A DNA stretch of 64,000 nt, from contig NZ_SSBQ01000002.1 in assembly GCF_004795255.1 (NCBI RefSeq), positions 3,429,501-3,493,500 of the forward strand. The letters run 5' to 3'. The stretch is from Streptomyces sp. RKND-216 (GTDB taxonomy: Bacteria > Actinomycetota > Actinomycetes > Streptomycetales > Streptomycetaceae). A program made the position numbers and the translations under genes. Below are positions 26,743 to 34,564 of this stretch, in pieces; the stretch's first letter is position 1; every line of letters starts with the position of its first letter. Below the pieces are notes generated by a model. The model searched no databases. It saw nothing but the letters and a program-made list of their open reading frames with translations, and was not told where the DNA came from.

Positions 26743-26826
26743 TGTTCTTGCACCTGTTCTTACAGATGTCCTTGCGGGTGTTCTTGCATCTGTCCTTACG
26801 ACCGTTCTTGCAGATGTGCTTGCAGC
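26743..26826. repeat. Seven 12-bp tandem repeats
   Basis: Seven consecutive 12-base units with consensus TGTTCTTGCAGM: starts at 26743, 26755, 26767, 26779, 26791, 26803 and 26815. Each keeps the core CTTRC; the other positions drift. The array lies in the promoter region of the DUF397 gene (minus) and ahead of a small plus-strand frame. Its unusually low GC content stands out from the surroundings. Confidence 0.85.
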
Positions 26827-26893
26827 TCCGTCTCCGGAGGCGGATGATGGAGGCGACCTGTCCGAACCTGTGTCAGCTCGTTTCCAGGTACCG

Positions 26894-27091
26894 ATGACGG
26901 CAGTGGAGTTCGTGATGACGCCACCCCCTCTCTGCACCGAGACCGACGCACCGCACTGCGAGTGGGACGACCCGCTCACGCGGCTGCTCCTGCTGCTGGA
27001 GATCGCCGACGAGCCGTCCTGGCTGCGGGACGTGGCCGCGGCCCGCGCCGACCGGGCGGAGACTCCGCGGAGCCCTGCAAGCGGTCACTGA
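26894..27091 (+). CDS. Small hypothetical protein
   Basis: Sixty-five residues (MTAVEFVMTPPPLCTETDAP at the start, then HCEWDDPLTRLLLLLEIADE) with no recognised domain. An alternative start is the ATG at 26915, which has a GGAG 7 bases ahead. The central Leu-rich stretch is amphipathic rather than clearly membrane-spanning. It is divergent from the DUF397 gene across the tandem repeat. It may be non-coding. Confidence 0.35.
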   Translation: MTAVEFVMTPPPLCTETDAPHCEWDDPLTRLLLLLEIADEPSWLRDVAAARADRAETPRSPASGH

Positions 27092-27205
27092 CAGGGGTCC
27101 CGACCGGTCAATCCCGGAAAGCTTTGTGCAGGGTGGCGCAACACTGCGAAGCTTGGGCGGTCGGCCGCCCACAAGGCGGCGTTCGTCGATCCGCCGGAGT
27201 CACCC

Positions 27206-28288
27206 TTGGCCGAGCCCTCCCGCACCCACCCCGGTCGGTTGTTGTCGTGGTTGCCGTATGCCGCGATGGCCGCCGTGGCCGTCATCGACCTCACGGCCGG
27301 GCCGGGAGTCGGCTTCCTGCCGCTGATCGCGCTCGGCCCCGCGTTCGCCGGTCTCGCCGGCAGCATGCGGCGCACGGGTGCCATCAGCGTGCTCGCGATG
27401 GGACTGTGCCTCACACTCGGCCTGTACAACGGGCAGTTCGGGGACCGGCGCGGCTCGACGGCACTGCTCGGCGTCGCCGGGGTCTCGGCGGCCGGTCTGC
27501 TCGCCACGGCGGGACGGAAGCGCCGTGAGGCGGAACTGGCCAGCGTCCGCAGCATCGCCGAGGTGGCGCAGCGGGTGCTGCTGCGGCCGGTGCCGCTCAG
27601 CGTCGGCCCGCTGCGCATCGCCGTCTCCTACACCTCGGCGGTCGCCGAGGCCCGCATCGGCGGTGACCTGTACGAGGTGGTGACTTCGCCGCGCGGGGTG
27701 CGCGTGATCGTCGGGGACGTGCAGGGGAAGGGGCTGGAGGCGGTGGAGACCGCGGCCGTGGTGCTCGGCGCCTTCCGGGAGGCCGCCTACGACGAGGTGG
27801 ATCTGGTGACCGTCGGCGCCCGCCTGGAGCGTGCCCTGGGGCGACACCTGTCCGACGAGAAATTCGTGACCGCCGTGCTTGCCGAACTCTCCGACGACAC
27901 AGCCACGTTGCTCGACTTCGGGCACCCGCCGCCGCTGCTCGTGCGGCACGACGGGGGCGTCGAGTACGTCGAGGTGCCCGACCCGGCGCCGCCGCTCGGG
28001 CTAGGTTCGCTGGCGAAGGAGGAGCCGCTGCCGTACGCCCAGCCCTTCGCCCCGGGCGACCAGTTGCTCTTCTACACCGACGGCGTCACCGAGGCGCGAG
28101 ATCCGGACAACCGCTTCTACCCGCTCGCGGAACGCGCCGGACTACTCAAGGACCCCAACCCGCAGACCGCGCTGGACGCGATACGTGAGGACCTGGTGGC
28201 GCACGTGGAGCGCCCGTTGCGGGACGACGCGGCGATGTTGCTGCTCCGCCACCGCACGCGGGGAGATGTGTGCTCCCCGCGTGCGTGA
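27206..28288 (+). CDS. Membrane-anchored PP2C/SpoIIE-type serine/threonine phosphatase
   Basis: A 360-residue protein. Three to four hydrophobic segments fill the first 95 residues (YAAMAAVAVIDLTAGPGVGF and FLPLIALGPAFAGLAGSM), then a SpoIIE-like phosphatase domain with metal-binding elements GGDLYEVV, VGDVQGKGLEA, FYTDGVTEARD and RDDAAMLLL. Such proteins dephosphorylate anti-anti-sigma factors in stress and sporulation partner switches. The start is a TTG at 27206 with GGAG 7 bases ahead; no ATG/GTG fits as well. A hairpin overlaps the 3' end. All metal ligands appear intact, unlike the second PP2C protein at 55869. Confidence 0.88.
   Translation: MAEPSRTHPGRLLSWLPYAAMAAVAVIDLTAGPGVGFLPLIALGPAFAGLAGSMRRTGAISVLAMGLCLTLGLYNGQFGDRRGSTALLGVAGVSAAGLLATAGRKRREAELASVRSIAEVAQRVLLRPVPLSVGPLRIAVSYTSAVAEARIGGDLYEVVTSPRGVRVIVGDVQGKGLEAVETAAVVLGAFREAAYDEVDLVTVGARLERALGRHLSDEKFVTAVLAELSDDTATLLDFGHPPPLLVRHDGGVEYVEVPDPAPPLGLGSLAKEEPLPYAQPFAPGDQLLFYTDGVTEARDPDNRFYPLAERAGLLKDPNPQTALDAIREDLVAHVERPLRDDAAMLLLRHRTRGDVCSPRA
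28254..28284 (+). terminator. Terminator hairpin overlapping the PP2C stop codon region
   Basis: GCACGCGGGGAG (28254-28265) pairs perfectly with CTCCCCGCGTGC (28273-28284), loop of 7. The arms encode the last residues of the phosphatase. Confidence 0.7.
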
Positions 28289-28328
28289 CGTGGGGGACGG
28301 GGGAGGGCCCGGTGATCGTTCCGGGCAG

Positions 28329-28346
28329 GCGATACCGAAGCGATAC
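28329..28346 (+). repeat. Two GCGATAC direct repeats in a promoter region
   Basis: GCGATAC at 28329-28335 and 28340-28346, an 11-bp period, about one helical turn apart, ahead of the binding-lipoprotein gene. Possible activator site or -10-like elements. Confidence 0.35.
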
Positions 28347-28460
28347 GTGCTGTGATCTGGACGTCACGGTGCGGGTGGGGGAGACTCCCTGCCGCGTCGA
28401 ACGTTCACATCCGCCGTCCGGCATGTGAACGGCCGAAACCGAGCGAGGGCGGTGCGGGCA

Positions 28461-29759
28461 GTGCAGCGACGACGGAAGATCGGCCTGGTCGCGGCCGGGC
28501 TGGCGACCAGCCTGCTGGCGACGCTCACCGGCTGCGGTGGCGAGAACCCACTCGGCGGTGAGGTCAGCCTCAAGCTGATGGCGGTCGAGCACGGGGACCG
28601 TTCCGGCAACAGCTCCCAGCGGTTCTGGGACAAGCTGATCGGCGAATTCCGGTTCGAGCACCCCGACATCGACGTGGACGTCGACCTCTACGAGCGCGAC
28701 GCCATCGACGCCGAGGTGCGCGAGAGGGTGGCCGAGGACCGGATCCCCGACCTCGCCCAGACCAGCGCCTCGTTCGCCGGCTACGCCCGCCGCGACCTGC
28801 TCTACAGCGCCCGCGAGGTGCTCTCCACCCACACCCAGGCGTCCATCACGGCGTCCCTGGTCCAGGCGGGCACGGTCGGCCACGTCCAGTACGGGTTCCC
28901 GTTCTCCGCGAGCACCCGCGCGCTCTTCTACAACAAGGACCTCTTCGAGCAGGCCGGCGTCGAGGAGCCGCCCCGTACCTGGGAGGAGCTGCTGCGGACG
29001 GCCCGTTCCCTGAAGGCGGTCGGGGTGAAGACGCCGTACGGTCTCCCGCTGGGCGAGGAGGAGGCGCAGGCCGAGACGCTCAACTGGATGCTCGGGAACG
29101 GCGGCGGTTATCTCAGCGACGCCGGTTCGTACGACATCGACTCCCCGCAGAACGTCGCCACCTTCGAGTTCCTCCGCGACGAACTGGTCGGCCCGGGGCT
29201 GACCAACGAGAACCCCGCCACCACCGACCGCCAGGAGGTGTACGCGGCGTTCCTTGAGGGCGAGGTGGCGATGCTCAACGGCCATCCCGGGCTCATGCAG
29301 CTCGCGTTGGAGAGCGGTGTCCGCTTCGGCACCTCCCCGCTGCCCGGCCGCACCGCTCCCGCGCGGACCACCACCGGTGTCGCCGACTGGACGATGGCGT
29401 TCAAGGAGAACGGTCACGCGGAGGAGATCCGCACCTTCCTCGACTTCGTCTACCAGGAGCGGTACGTGGTCGAGTACGCCGGCACCCACAACATGCTGCC
29501 GGTGACCACCGAGGCCGCGTACACGATGCGGGAGGACGCGGCGCACAAGCCGCTCTGGCCCTTCATCGAGTCGCTGGACGTCGCCCGCTTCTACCCGCTC
29601 GGCAAGTCGTCCTGGGGAGAGGCTTCGCGGCGGCTGAGCGCCACCATCGGCAGCGCGGTCCTGGGTGGCGGTGCGCCGCGCACGGTACTGGGGCGGGTGC
29701 AGAGCGATGCCGTCGCCGGGGAGGAGAAGGTGGCGGCGGAAGCCGAGGCGGTGCCCTGA
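28461..29759 (+). CDS. Orphan ABC transporter substrate-binding lipoprotein
   Basis: About 432 residues of the family 1 extracellular solute-binding type, usually for sugars. Signal QRRRKIGLVAAGLATSLLAT ends in lipobox L-T-G-C. Domain features include FYNKDLFEQAGVEEPPRTWE, AAFLEGEVAMLNGHPGLM and DFVYQERYVVEYAGTHNMLP. The GTG at 28461 gives a normal-length lipoprotein signal; a GTG at 28425 is possible. No permease or ATPase gene is nearby, so it either joins a transporter encoded elsewhere or senses a ligand. It follows a PP2C gene but is separated by a terminator. Confidence 0.85.
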   Translation: MQRRRKIGLVAAGLATSLLATLTGCGGENPLGGEVSLKLMAVEHGDRSGNSSQRFWDKLIGEFRFEHPDIDVDVDLYERDAIDAEVRERVAEDRIPDLAQTSASFAGYARRDLLYSAREVLSTHTQASITASLVQAGTVGHVQYGFPFSASTRALFYNKDLFEQAGVEEPPRTWEELLRTARSLKAVGVKTPYGLPLGEEEAQAETLNWMLGNGGGYLSDAGSYDIDSPQNVATFEFLRDELVGPGLTNENPATTDRQEVYAAFLEGEVAMLNGHPGLMQLALESGVRFGTSPLPGRTAPARTTTGVADWTMAFKENGHAEEIRTFLDFVYQERYVVEYAGTHNMLPVTTEAAYTMREDAAHKPLWPFIESLDVARFYPLGKSSWGEASRRLSATIGSAVLGGGAPRTVLGRVQSDAVAGEEKVAAEAEAVP

Positions 29760-29780
29760 CGCCCGGCGCTGCGGACAGGT

Positions 29781-29816
29781 GAAGACCCCGGACTCCGCGA
29801 GGAATCCGGGGTCTTC
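29781..29816. terminator. Terminator hairpin between converging genes
   Basis: GAAGACCCCGGA (29781-29792) and TCCGGGGTCTTC (29805-29816) pair perfectly with a 12-base loop. Confidence 0.75.
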
Positions 29817-29848
29817 GAGGTGTCGGGGTCCGGGGCGGACGGGTCGGG

Positions 29849-30028
29849 TTACGCGGCGCGCGTCACCGAGCCCTGCGTGGCACTCATCCAGGCCCGCCGG
29901 AGGCGGGCGAGTTCCGCGAGGTCGGCCGGCGTCCACACCCGACGGCCCGCGACGAACTCGCGGATCGCCGTGTTGGCGTCCGCGGCGGCCGTCGAGCCGG
30001 AAGGCGTTGGTGTAGACGAAGTGGACAT
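29849..30028 (-). CDS. Small acyl-carrier-size hypothetical protein
   Basis: Fifty-nine residues: a Ser/Thr/Pro-rich start (MSTSSTPTPSGS) and a helical region with EFVAGRRVWTPADLAELARL. No domain is recognised; the helix has the feel of a small DNA- or protein-binding motif. There is no ribosome site; TAACCT lies just upstream, so transcription may start at or near the ATG (leaderless). Confidence 0.55.
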   Translation of the reverse strand: MSTSSTPTPSGSTAAADANTAIREFVAGRRVWTPADLAELARLRRAWMSATQGSVTRAA

Positions 30029-30439
30029 GTGTGCAAGGTTAGGGGAGGTGACCGACAATCTCACCCGGTGCGTTCGTACCGGAACGACCCGGATGCGCCC
30101 GCGTGCGCCCCGCCGAGCAGGGGTGCAGATCGGTCCTTCCGGCCTCATGGGGTGGAAAACCGCAGCTCAGGCGCGACACTCCCGATGCGGGCCGGTGGCA
30201 TGTGCCCCCGGCCCCTGCCGTCACCGAGCGCCGTCGTGCGCCCCCGCTCCGTGGCGCATCTCACGTGCCCGGAGCGTTTCCCGCCTCGTGCCAGGGGGTT
30301 GAGCCGTGTGGCCGGGGTCTCATCGGTGTCTCGATGCCGTCGTCGGACTTCACCCCGGGTGCATGTGCCATGCGAACATGGCAGACGCGCCTGACGGGCC
30401 GGCGCGTTCCGGCGGCCACCGACGGATGACGGAGTGAAC
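30029..30439. other. Long gene-free stretch upstream of the third XRE gene
   Basis: About 400 bases with no credible coding frame. It contains an inverted repeat TGCCATG (30366-30372) / CATGGCA (30377-30383) with the 4-base loop CGAA, about 60 bases before the XRE start, which may be an operator. The far end should carry the promoter of the small gene at 29849. Confidence 0.45.
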
Positions 30440-31363
30440 GTGGACACCTCACACACCGTGCGCGACCTGACCGTGAGCGGCGGCGACCCGGCGTGCCGCC
30501 CGGTGGAGCTGTGGCGGCCCGGTCCCACGGTACCGAGAAGGGCGCTCGGCGCCCGTCTGCGCGTACTGCGCGAGGAGAGCGGGCTGACCCACACCGAGGC
30601 GGGCGCCGCGATCGGGGTGTCACGGTCGAAGATCAGCCGTCTCGAACACGGCCGCACCGGGAGCAAGCAGCGCGACGTGGAGGCCCTGCTGGCGCTCTAC
30701 GGCGTGGTCGGCGAGGCCGAGCGCAGCGTGGTGCGCACCCTGGCGGAGCAGGCCAACACCCCCGGCTGGTGGCACCGTTACCTCGACCTCGTGCCCTCCT
30801 GGCTGCACGACTACCTCGGTGCCGAGCAGGCGGCGGACGTGATCCGTGGCTACGAGGTGCAGTTCGTGCCCGGCCTGCTCCAGACCCCGGCGTACGCGCG
30901 GGAGGTCGTACGGCTCGGGCACCCGGACGCGTCCGAGGACGCACTGGACCGGCACGTGGAGTTCCGGATGCGCCGGCAGGAGGTGCTCGACCGGCCGACT
31001 CCGCCGCACCTGTGGGTCGTGGTGGACGAGGCGGCGCTGCGCCGCCCCCTCGGTTCGCGGGCCGTGATGCGCGACCAGCTCGACCACCTCGCCCGGATGG
31101 CGCGGCGCCCGCACATCACCATCCAGCTCCTGCCGTTCGCCTGCGGGGGCCACCCGGCCCTGTGCGGCTCGGTGACGATGCTGCGGCTGCCCGGCGGCCA
31201 ACTCCCCGACATGGTCTACCTGGAGCAGCTGACGAGCGCCGTGTACCCGGACAAGCCCGCGGACGTGCACCACTACTGGGACGTGCTCAACCGCCTGGTG
31301 GTCCAGGCCGAGCGGGCCTCCCGCACCCCCGAGCTGCTGCGCGCCCTCCGCGACGACCTCTGA
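30440..31363 (+). CDS. XRE-family regulator with DUF5753 domain (Scr1/WhiJ type)
   Basis: A 307-residue third member of this family in the window. The helix-turn-helix is LGARLRVLREESGLTHTEAG then SRSKISRLEHGRTGS; DUF5753 follows with PGWWHRYLDLVPSWLHDYLG, VQFVPGLLQTPAYAREV and DEAALRRPLGSRAVMRDQL. It is closer to the copy at 25296 than to the one at 15377. The GTG at 30440 has GGAG 5 bases ahead; another GTG at 30434 overlaps that site. No DUF397 gene is adjacent. Confidence 0.92.
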   Translation: MDTSHTVRDLTVSGGDPACRPVELWRPGPTVPRRALGARLRVLREESGLTHTEAGAAIGVSRSKISRLEHGRTGSKQRDVEALLALYGVVGEAERSVVRTLAEQANTPGWWHRYLDLVPSWLHDYLGAEQAADVIRGYEVQFVPGLLQTPAYAREVVRLGHPDASEDALDRHVEFRMRRQEVLDRPTPPHLWVVVDEAALRRPLGSRAVMRDQLDHLARMARRPHITIQLLPFACGGHPALCGSVTMLRLPGGQLPDMVYLEQLTSAVYPDKPADVHHYWDVLNRLVVQAERASRTPELLRALRDDL

Positions 31364-31384
31364 GCCGGGCTTCCGCCCCGCCCT

Positions 31385-31417
31385 CCGCCCCGGCTGCCAC
31401 GACGGCTGCCGGGGCGG
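31385..31417 (+). terminator. Stem-loop after the third XRE gene
   Basis: CCGCCCCGGC (31385-31394) and GCCGGGGCGG (31408-31417) pair perfectly, 20 bases after the stop. Confidence 0.6.
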
Positions 31418-31511
31418 CGCGGCCGTCGTGGGGGCCGGGTCTTCCGCCCCGCCCCCGGGGCGGGCATCGTGGGAGCCGATACGCACCCCCGTGAGGAAGG
31501 CCGCACGCCCC

Positions 31512-33161
31512 ATGTCCCCGGAACGCTTCCTGCAGCCGGAGCCCGCTGACGCCGCCGTCCAGGCCCCGGCGTGGCTGTCCGACGCCGTCCTCTACCAGAT
31601 CTATCCGCAGAGCTTCGCCGACTCCGACGGCGACGGGATCGGCGACTTCGCGGGCATCACCGAGCGACTGGACCATCTCGCCTGGCTCGGCGTGAACACC
31701 GTCTGGCTCAATCCCTGCTTCGCCTCGCCGTTCCGCGACGGCGGCTATGACGTGTCCGACTACCTCACCCCCGCGCCCCGCTACGGCACCGTCGACGACC
31801 TCGCCAAGCTGGTCGACGCCGCACGGCGGCGGGGCATCCGGGTGCTGCTCGACCTGGTCGCCGGGCACACCTCCGACCAGCACCCCTGGTTCCGGCACGC
31901 GCTGGAGGACCCGGCGGACCACCGCTACGTGTGGACCGAGAGCGACCCGGTACCGGCGGGCTTCGCCCCCTCGCCGGGCCCCCGGCCCGGCGCGTACCTG
32001 CCCAACTTCTTCGTCTCCCAGCCCGCGCTCAACTTCGGCTACGCGCGCACGCACCCGGACGAGCCGTGGCGTCAGCCCGTCGACGCGGAGGGGCCGCGCG
32101 CGAACCGCGCCGCGCTGCGCGAGATCATGGACCACTGGCTGGGTCTGGGACTCTCCGGGTTCCGGGTCGACATGGCCTCCTCCCTGGTGAAGGACGACCC
32201 GGAGCACCGGGAGACCGTGAAGCTGTGGCAGGAGCTGCGCGGGTGGCTGGACCGCGCCCACCCGCGCGCGGTGATCCTCAGCGAGTGGGGCGATCCGTCG
32301 GTCTCGGTCCCGGCGGGCTTCCACGGCGACTTCTTCCTCCAGTTCGGCGGCCCGTCCAACGGCCTGCCCATGCGATCGCTGTGGAGCAACGGCGGCGGTA
32401 CCGTCGACACCTCCTGGGACCCGCTGAGCTGCTACTTCCACGCCGACGGCGAAGGCTCCCCGGACCGGTTCACCCATGCCTGGGAGGAAGCGGCCGCCGC
32501 CATCGGCGGCGCGGGACACATCGTGCTGCCGACCTCCAACCACGACTTCTCCCGGCTCGCGACTTCGCCGCGCACCCGCGAGGAGCTGCCGGTGGCGTTC
32601 GCCTTCCAGATGACGTGGCCGACGCTGCCCGCGATCTACTACGGCGACGAGATCGGCATGCGGTACGTGCCGGGGCTGCCCGACCACGAGGGAAGCGTCC
32701 TCGGCCCGCGGTACAACCGAGCGGGCTCCCGCACGCCCATGCAGTGGGACGACGGTGAGAACGCCGGATTCTCCACGGCACCGGCGGACGACCTGTACCT
32801 GCCGCTCGACCCGGACCCGGACCGCCCCACGGTCGCCGGGCAGCGCGCGGATGAGGATTCGCTGCTGCACCTGGTGCGCCGGCTGATCGCGCTGCGCCGG
32901 TCCACGCCGGAGCTGGGGCCCTCTGGGGCCGTGCGGGTGCTGAACACCGGCTACCCGCTGGTGTACCTGCGCGGGGAGCGCTACCTCGTGGTGGTCAACC
33001 CCCGCCGTGAGCCGGTCCGGATGCCGCTGCCCTGCATGCTGCCGCCGGGCACGACCCCGGCCGCGCTGGAGGTCTCCGGCGTGACCGTCACCCCCACCAC
33101 ACTCACCGCGGAGTCCTTCGCCTTCGGCGTCTTCGACCTGGGCGCCGGCACCGGCGTCTGA
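31512..33161 (+). CDS. GH13 alpha-amylase family enzyme
   Basis: A 549-residue cytoplasmic glycoside hydrolase family 13 protein. The barrel begins WLSDAVLYQIYPQSFADSDG; region I is DLVAGHTSDQ (Ala-Gly replacing the usual Pro-Asn before the His), nucleophile D220 in FRVDMASS, acid/base E258 in ILSEWGD, and D345 in SNHD. The C-terminal beta domain is present. It has no signal peptide. The ATG at 31512 is preferred; a GTG at 31491 is in frame. It differs strongly from the operon glucosidase at 4589 and could be a glucosyltransferase-like or oligo-glucosidase member; no transporter or regulator of sugars is adjacent. Confidence 0.86.
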   Translation: MSPERFLQPEPADAAVQAPAWLSDAVLYQIYPQSFADSDGDGIGDFAGITERLDHLAWLGVNTVWLNPCFASPFRDGGYDVSDYLTPAPRYGTVDDLAKLVDAARRRGIRVLLDLVAGHTSDQHPWFRHALEDPADHRYVWTESDPVPAGFAPSPGPRPGAYLPNFFVSQPALNFGYARTHPDEPWRQPVDAEGPRANRAALREIMDHWLGLGLSGFRVDMASSLVKDDPEHRETVKLWQELRGWLDRAHPRAVILSEWGDPSVSVPAGFHGDFFLQFGGPSNGLPMRSLWSNGGGTVDTSWDPLSCYFHADGEGSPDRFTHAWEEAAAAIGGAGHIVLPTSNHDFSRLATSPRTREELPVAFAFQMTWPTLPAIYYGDEIGMRYVPGLPDHEGSVLGPRYNRAGSRTPMQWDDGENAGFSTAPADDLYLPLDPDPDRPTVAGQRADEDSLLHLVRRLIALRRSTPELGPSGAVRVLNTGYPLVYLRGERYLVVVNPRREPVRMPLPCMLPPGTTPAALEVSGVTVTPTTLTAESFAFGVFDLGAGTGV

Positions 33162-33170
33162 CCGGTGCGC

Positions 33171-33215
33171 ACGGCGACGGGCAGCCGACGGTCACAGCCG
33201 GCTGCCCGTCGCCGT
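33171..33215. terminator. Bidirectional terminator hairpin
   Basis: Arms 33171-33187 and 33199-33215 are perfect 17-base inverted repeats with an 11-base loop, between the converging GH13 and small zinc-binding genes. The right arm touches the stop codon of the latter. Confidence 0.8.
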
Positions 33216-33361
33216 CAACGGCGCTTGCCCTTCCGCTTCCCGGAGCCGTACGACGACCAGGCGCCGCGATGCAGGTGGCAGCGTGAGGCGCCCTTCATCG
33301 CCAGGTTCTGACAGTTCCCTCCATTCTTCGTCCACGCCCTGCACTTCGACTGTGTACCCAT
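33215..33361 (-). CDS. Small Cys/His zinc-binding protein
   Basis: Forty-eight residues. The pattern CRAWTKNGGNCQNLAMKG then RCHLHRG gives Cys7, Cys17, Cys28 and His30/His32, very like the short C-x9-C-x10-C-x-H zinc motif seen in small phage-borne and genome-encoded proteins (RCGAxTRxGxPC...GRCxxHGG type). The C-terminus is strongly basic (KRKGKRR), suggesting nucleic-acid binding. The ATG at 33361 has AGAAGGG ahead. It follows the peptidoglycan amidase genes on the same strand. Confidence 0.7.
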   Translation of the reverse strand: MGTQSKCRAWTKNGGNCQNLAMKGASRCHLHRGAWSSYGSGKRKGKRR

Positions 33362-33504
33362 GCCGACCGCCCTTCTCGTGCCCACGACAGGTGTCACATC
33401 GTGGGCGCCGGACCCGCCGCCGGGGAGGGCGCAGACCGTGCCGTCGGGGGCGCACCCGGCGCGCGAGCGGCGCCGGATGCGCCCCCGATCGGCGGCCGAC
33501 CCCG

Positions 33505-34251
33505 TCAGGAGAAGGTGGCGTTCCAGGTGTCCGGGCCGACGACGCCGTCGACGGTCAGACCCTTGCGGCCCTGCAGTGTGCGGCAGGCGCTCTCGGAGGC
33601 CGGCCCGTACTGGGAGTCGACGCCCAGGCTGAAGCCGTGTGCACTGTTCATCTTCGACTGCCAGGTCGCGACGCTCGGGTGGTTGAAGATCGGCGGCTGG
33701 GTGAAGTACACGCCCGGCCAGGACGGCGTGCCGCCGCCTCCGCCCGGGTTGAGCGTGCCGTCCAGCACCAGCGGATAGAGGTTGCCGGGGCAGGCGGTGG
33801 CCTTGTGGTCCTGGTGGCCGTTGACCGCGCCGGCCGCGCCGCCCTGGTTCCGCAGCCGCGTAATGGCGTGGTGGAAGGCGTCGATCAGACCGCTGGTGAT
33901 GCTGTCGTAGTTCGACGAGCTGCCCCCGACGAGGCCGCACACCGCGTACCAGTTCTGGTTGCCGGAGGTGGTGCCGTTGGCGGCGGTGCGGACGTTCTCG
34001 CCGCGGCCCTCGAAGACGTAGCCGTGCACGCAGACGAGGTGGCTGTAGGCGATGTCCGACCAGCCGTTGCCGTCCATGTGGTGGTTCTGGTGCCCGCGGA
34101 CCTGGCCCGCGCACGAACTGTGGCTGGACGCGGCGACCTTGCTGCCGCCCACGTGGTGGACGGTGACGCCGCCGTTCTGGGGGGTGATATTGCCGCTGGT
34201 GCTGCGCGGGGGACGCGCGCCCCACTGAGCGCGGGTGACGAAGGTGGCCAT
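33505..34251 (-). CDS. PGRP-type N-acetylmuramoyl-L-alanine amidase with peptidoglycan-binding domain
   Basis: A 248-residue amidase_2/peptidoglycan-recognition protein. It begins at the catalytic domain itself (MATFVTRAQWGARPP) and so lacks any signal peptide. Zinc ligands are H32/H33 region (VHHVGG), H146 in NGHQDHKATACPG and C154; the Tyr/Lys region is also kept. It should cut the bond between muramic acid and the stem peptide. Residues 165-248, after a Gly-rich linker, form a peptidoglycan_binding_1 domain ending LTVDGVVGPDTWNATFS. The ATG overlaps the stop of the upstream Tat-signal gene (TGATG) and has GGAGG 8 bases ahead. Confidence 0.9.
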   Translation of the reverse strand: MATFVTRAQWGARPPRSTSGNITPQNGGVTVHHVGGSKVAASSHSSCAGQVRGHQNHHMDGNGWSDIAYSHLVCVHGYVFEGRGENVRTAANGTTSGNQNWYAVCGLVGGSSSNYDSITSGLIDAFHHAITRLRNQGGAAGAVNGHQDHKATACPGNLYPLVLDGTLNPGGGGGTPSWPGVYFTQPPIFNHPSVATWQSKMNSAHGFSLGVDSQYGPASESACRTLQGRKGLTVDGVVGPDTWNATFS

Positions 34252-34493
34252 CAGCGGGTCCTCCGTCCGTGCAGCTCGCAGTCGACGCTGGCGTTCAGGG
34301 GCTCGGCGTGGGCGTTGCGCCCGTCACCGGAGGCGTAGACCGCCGCCGGGTGGTCGGGGCGGTTCACGACGGGCAGTTCACCTCTGCCGGCCACGGCGTG
34401 CGCGGGGCCGGAACAGATGACGGGGACGGCGGCGGCGCCGCCCAGCGCTGCGGCGGCGGTGAGAAAGCCCCGCCGGGTGGGTCGGGTGGTCAA
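34251..34493 (-). CDS. Small Tat-signal secreted protein coupled to the amidase
   Basis: Eighty residues from a TTG start with AGGAGG 4 bases ahead. The N-terminus is a clean Tat signal, TRRGFLTAAAALGGAAAVPV, ending near GPAHA. The mature part is only about 47 residues (AVYASGDGRNAHAEPLNASV, then a single Cys) with no known domain. An in-frame GTG at 34526 would add 11 residues but ignores the ribosome site. The stop overlaps the amidase start by one base. Confidence 0.7.
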   Translation of the reverse strand: MTTRPTRRGFLTAAAALGGAAAVPVICSGPAHAVAGRGELPVVNRPDHPAAVYASGDGRNAHAEPLNASVDCELHGRRTR

Positions 34494-34564
34494 CGTGCCT
34501 CCTGGGGTGTGGGGGTCCGTACTCACGAGTACTGCGTGGAGAGGCGTTTGTCATGAGCACGGGC

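Noticed and set aside
26743..26826. CRISPR array
   Set aside because: Units are 12 bases, contiguous and without spacers; no cas genes.
34240..34300. Frameshift that split one Tat-signalled amidase gene
   Set aside because: The amidase has its own GGAGG site at correct spacing and the overlap is a normal TGATG coupling; still, a sequencing error cannot be fully excluded.
33215..34493. Intact prophage lysis cassette
   Set aside because: An amidase and a zinc protein alone are insufficient; no holin or structural gene is present and the locus is flanked by normal chromosomal genes.
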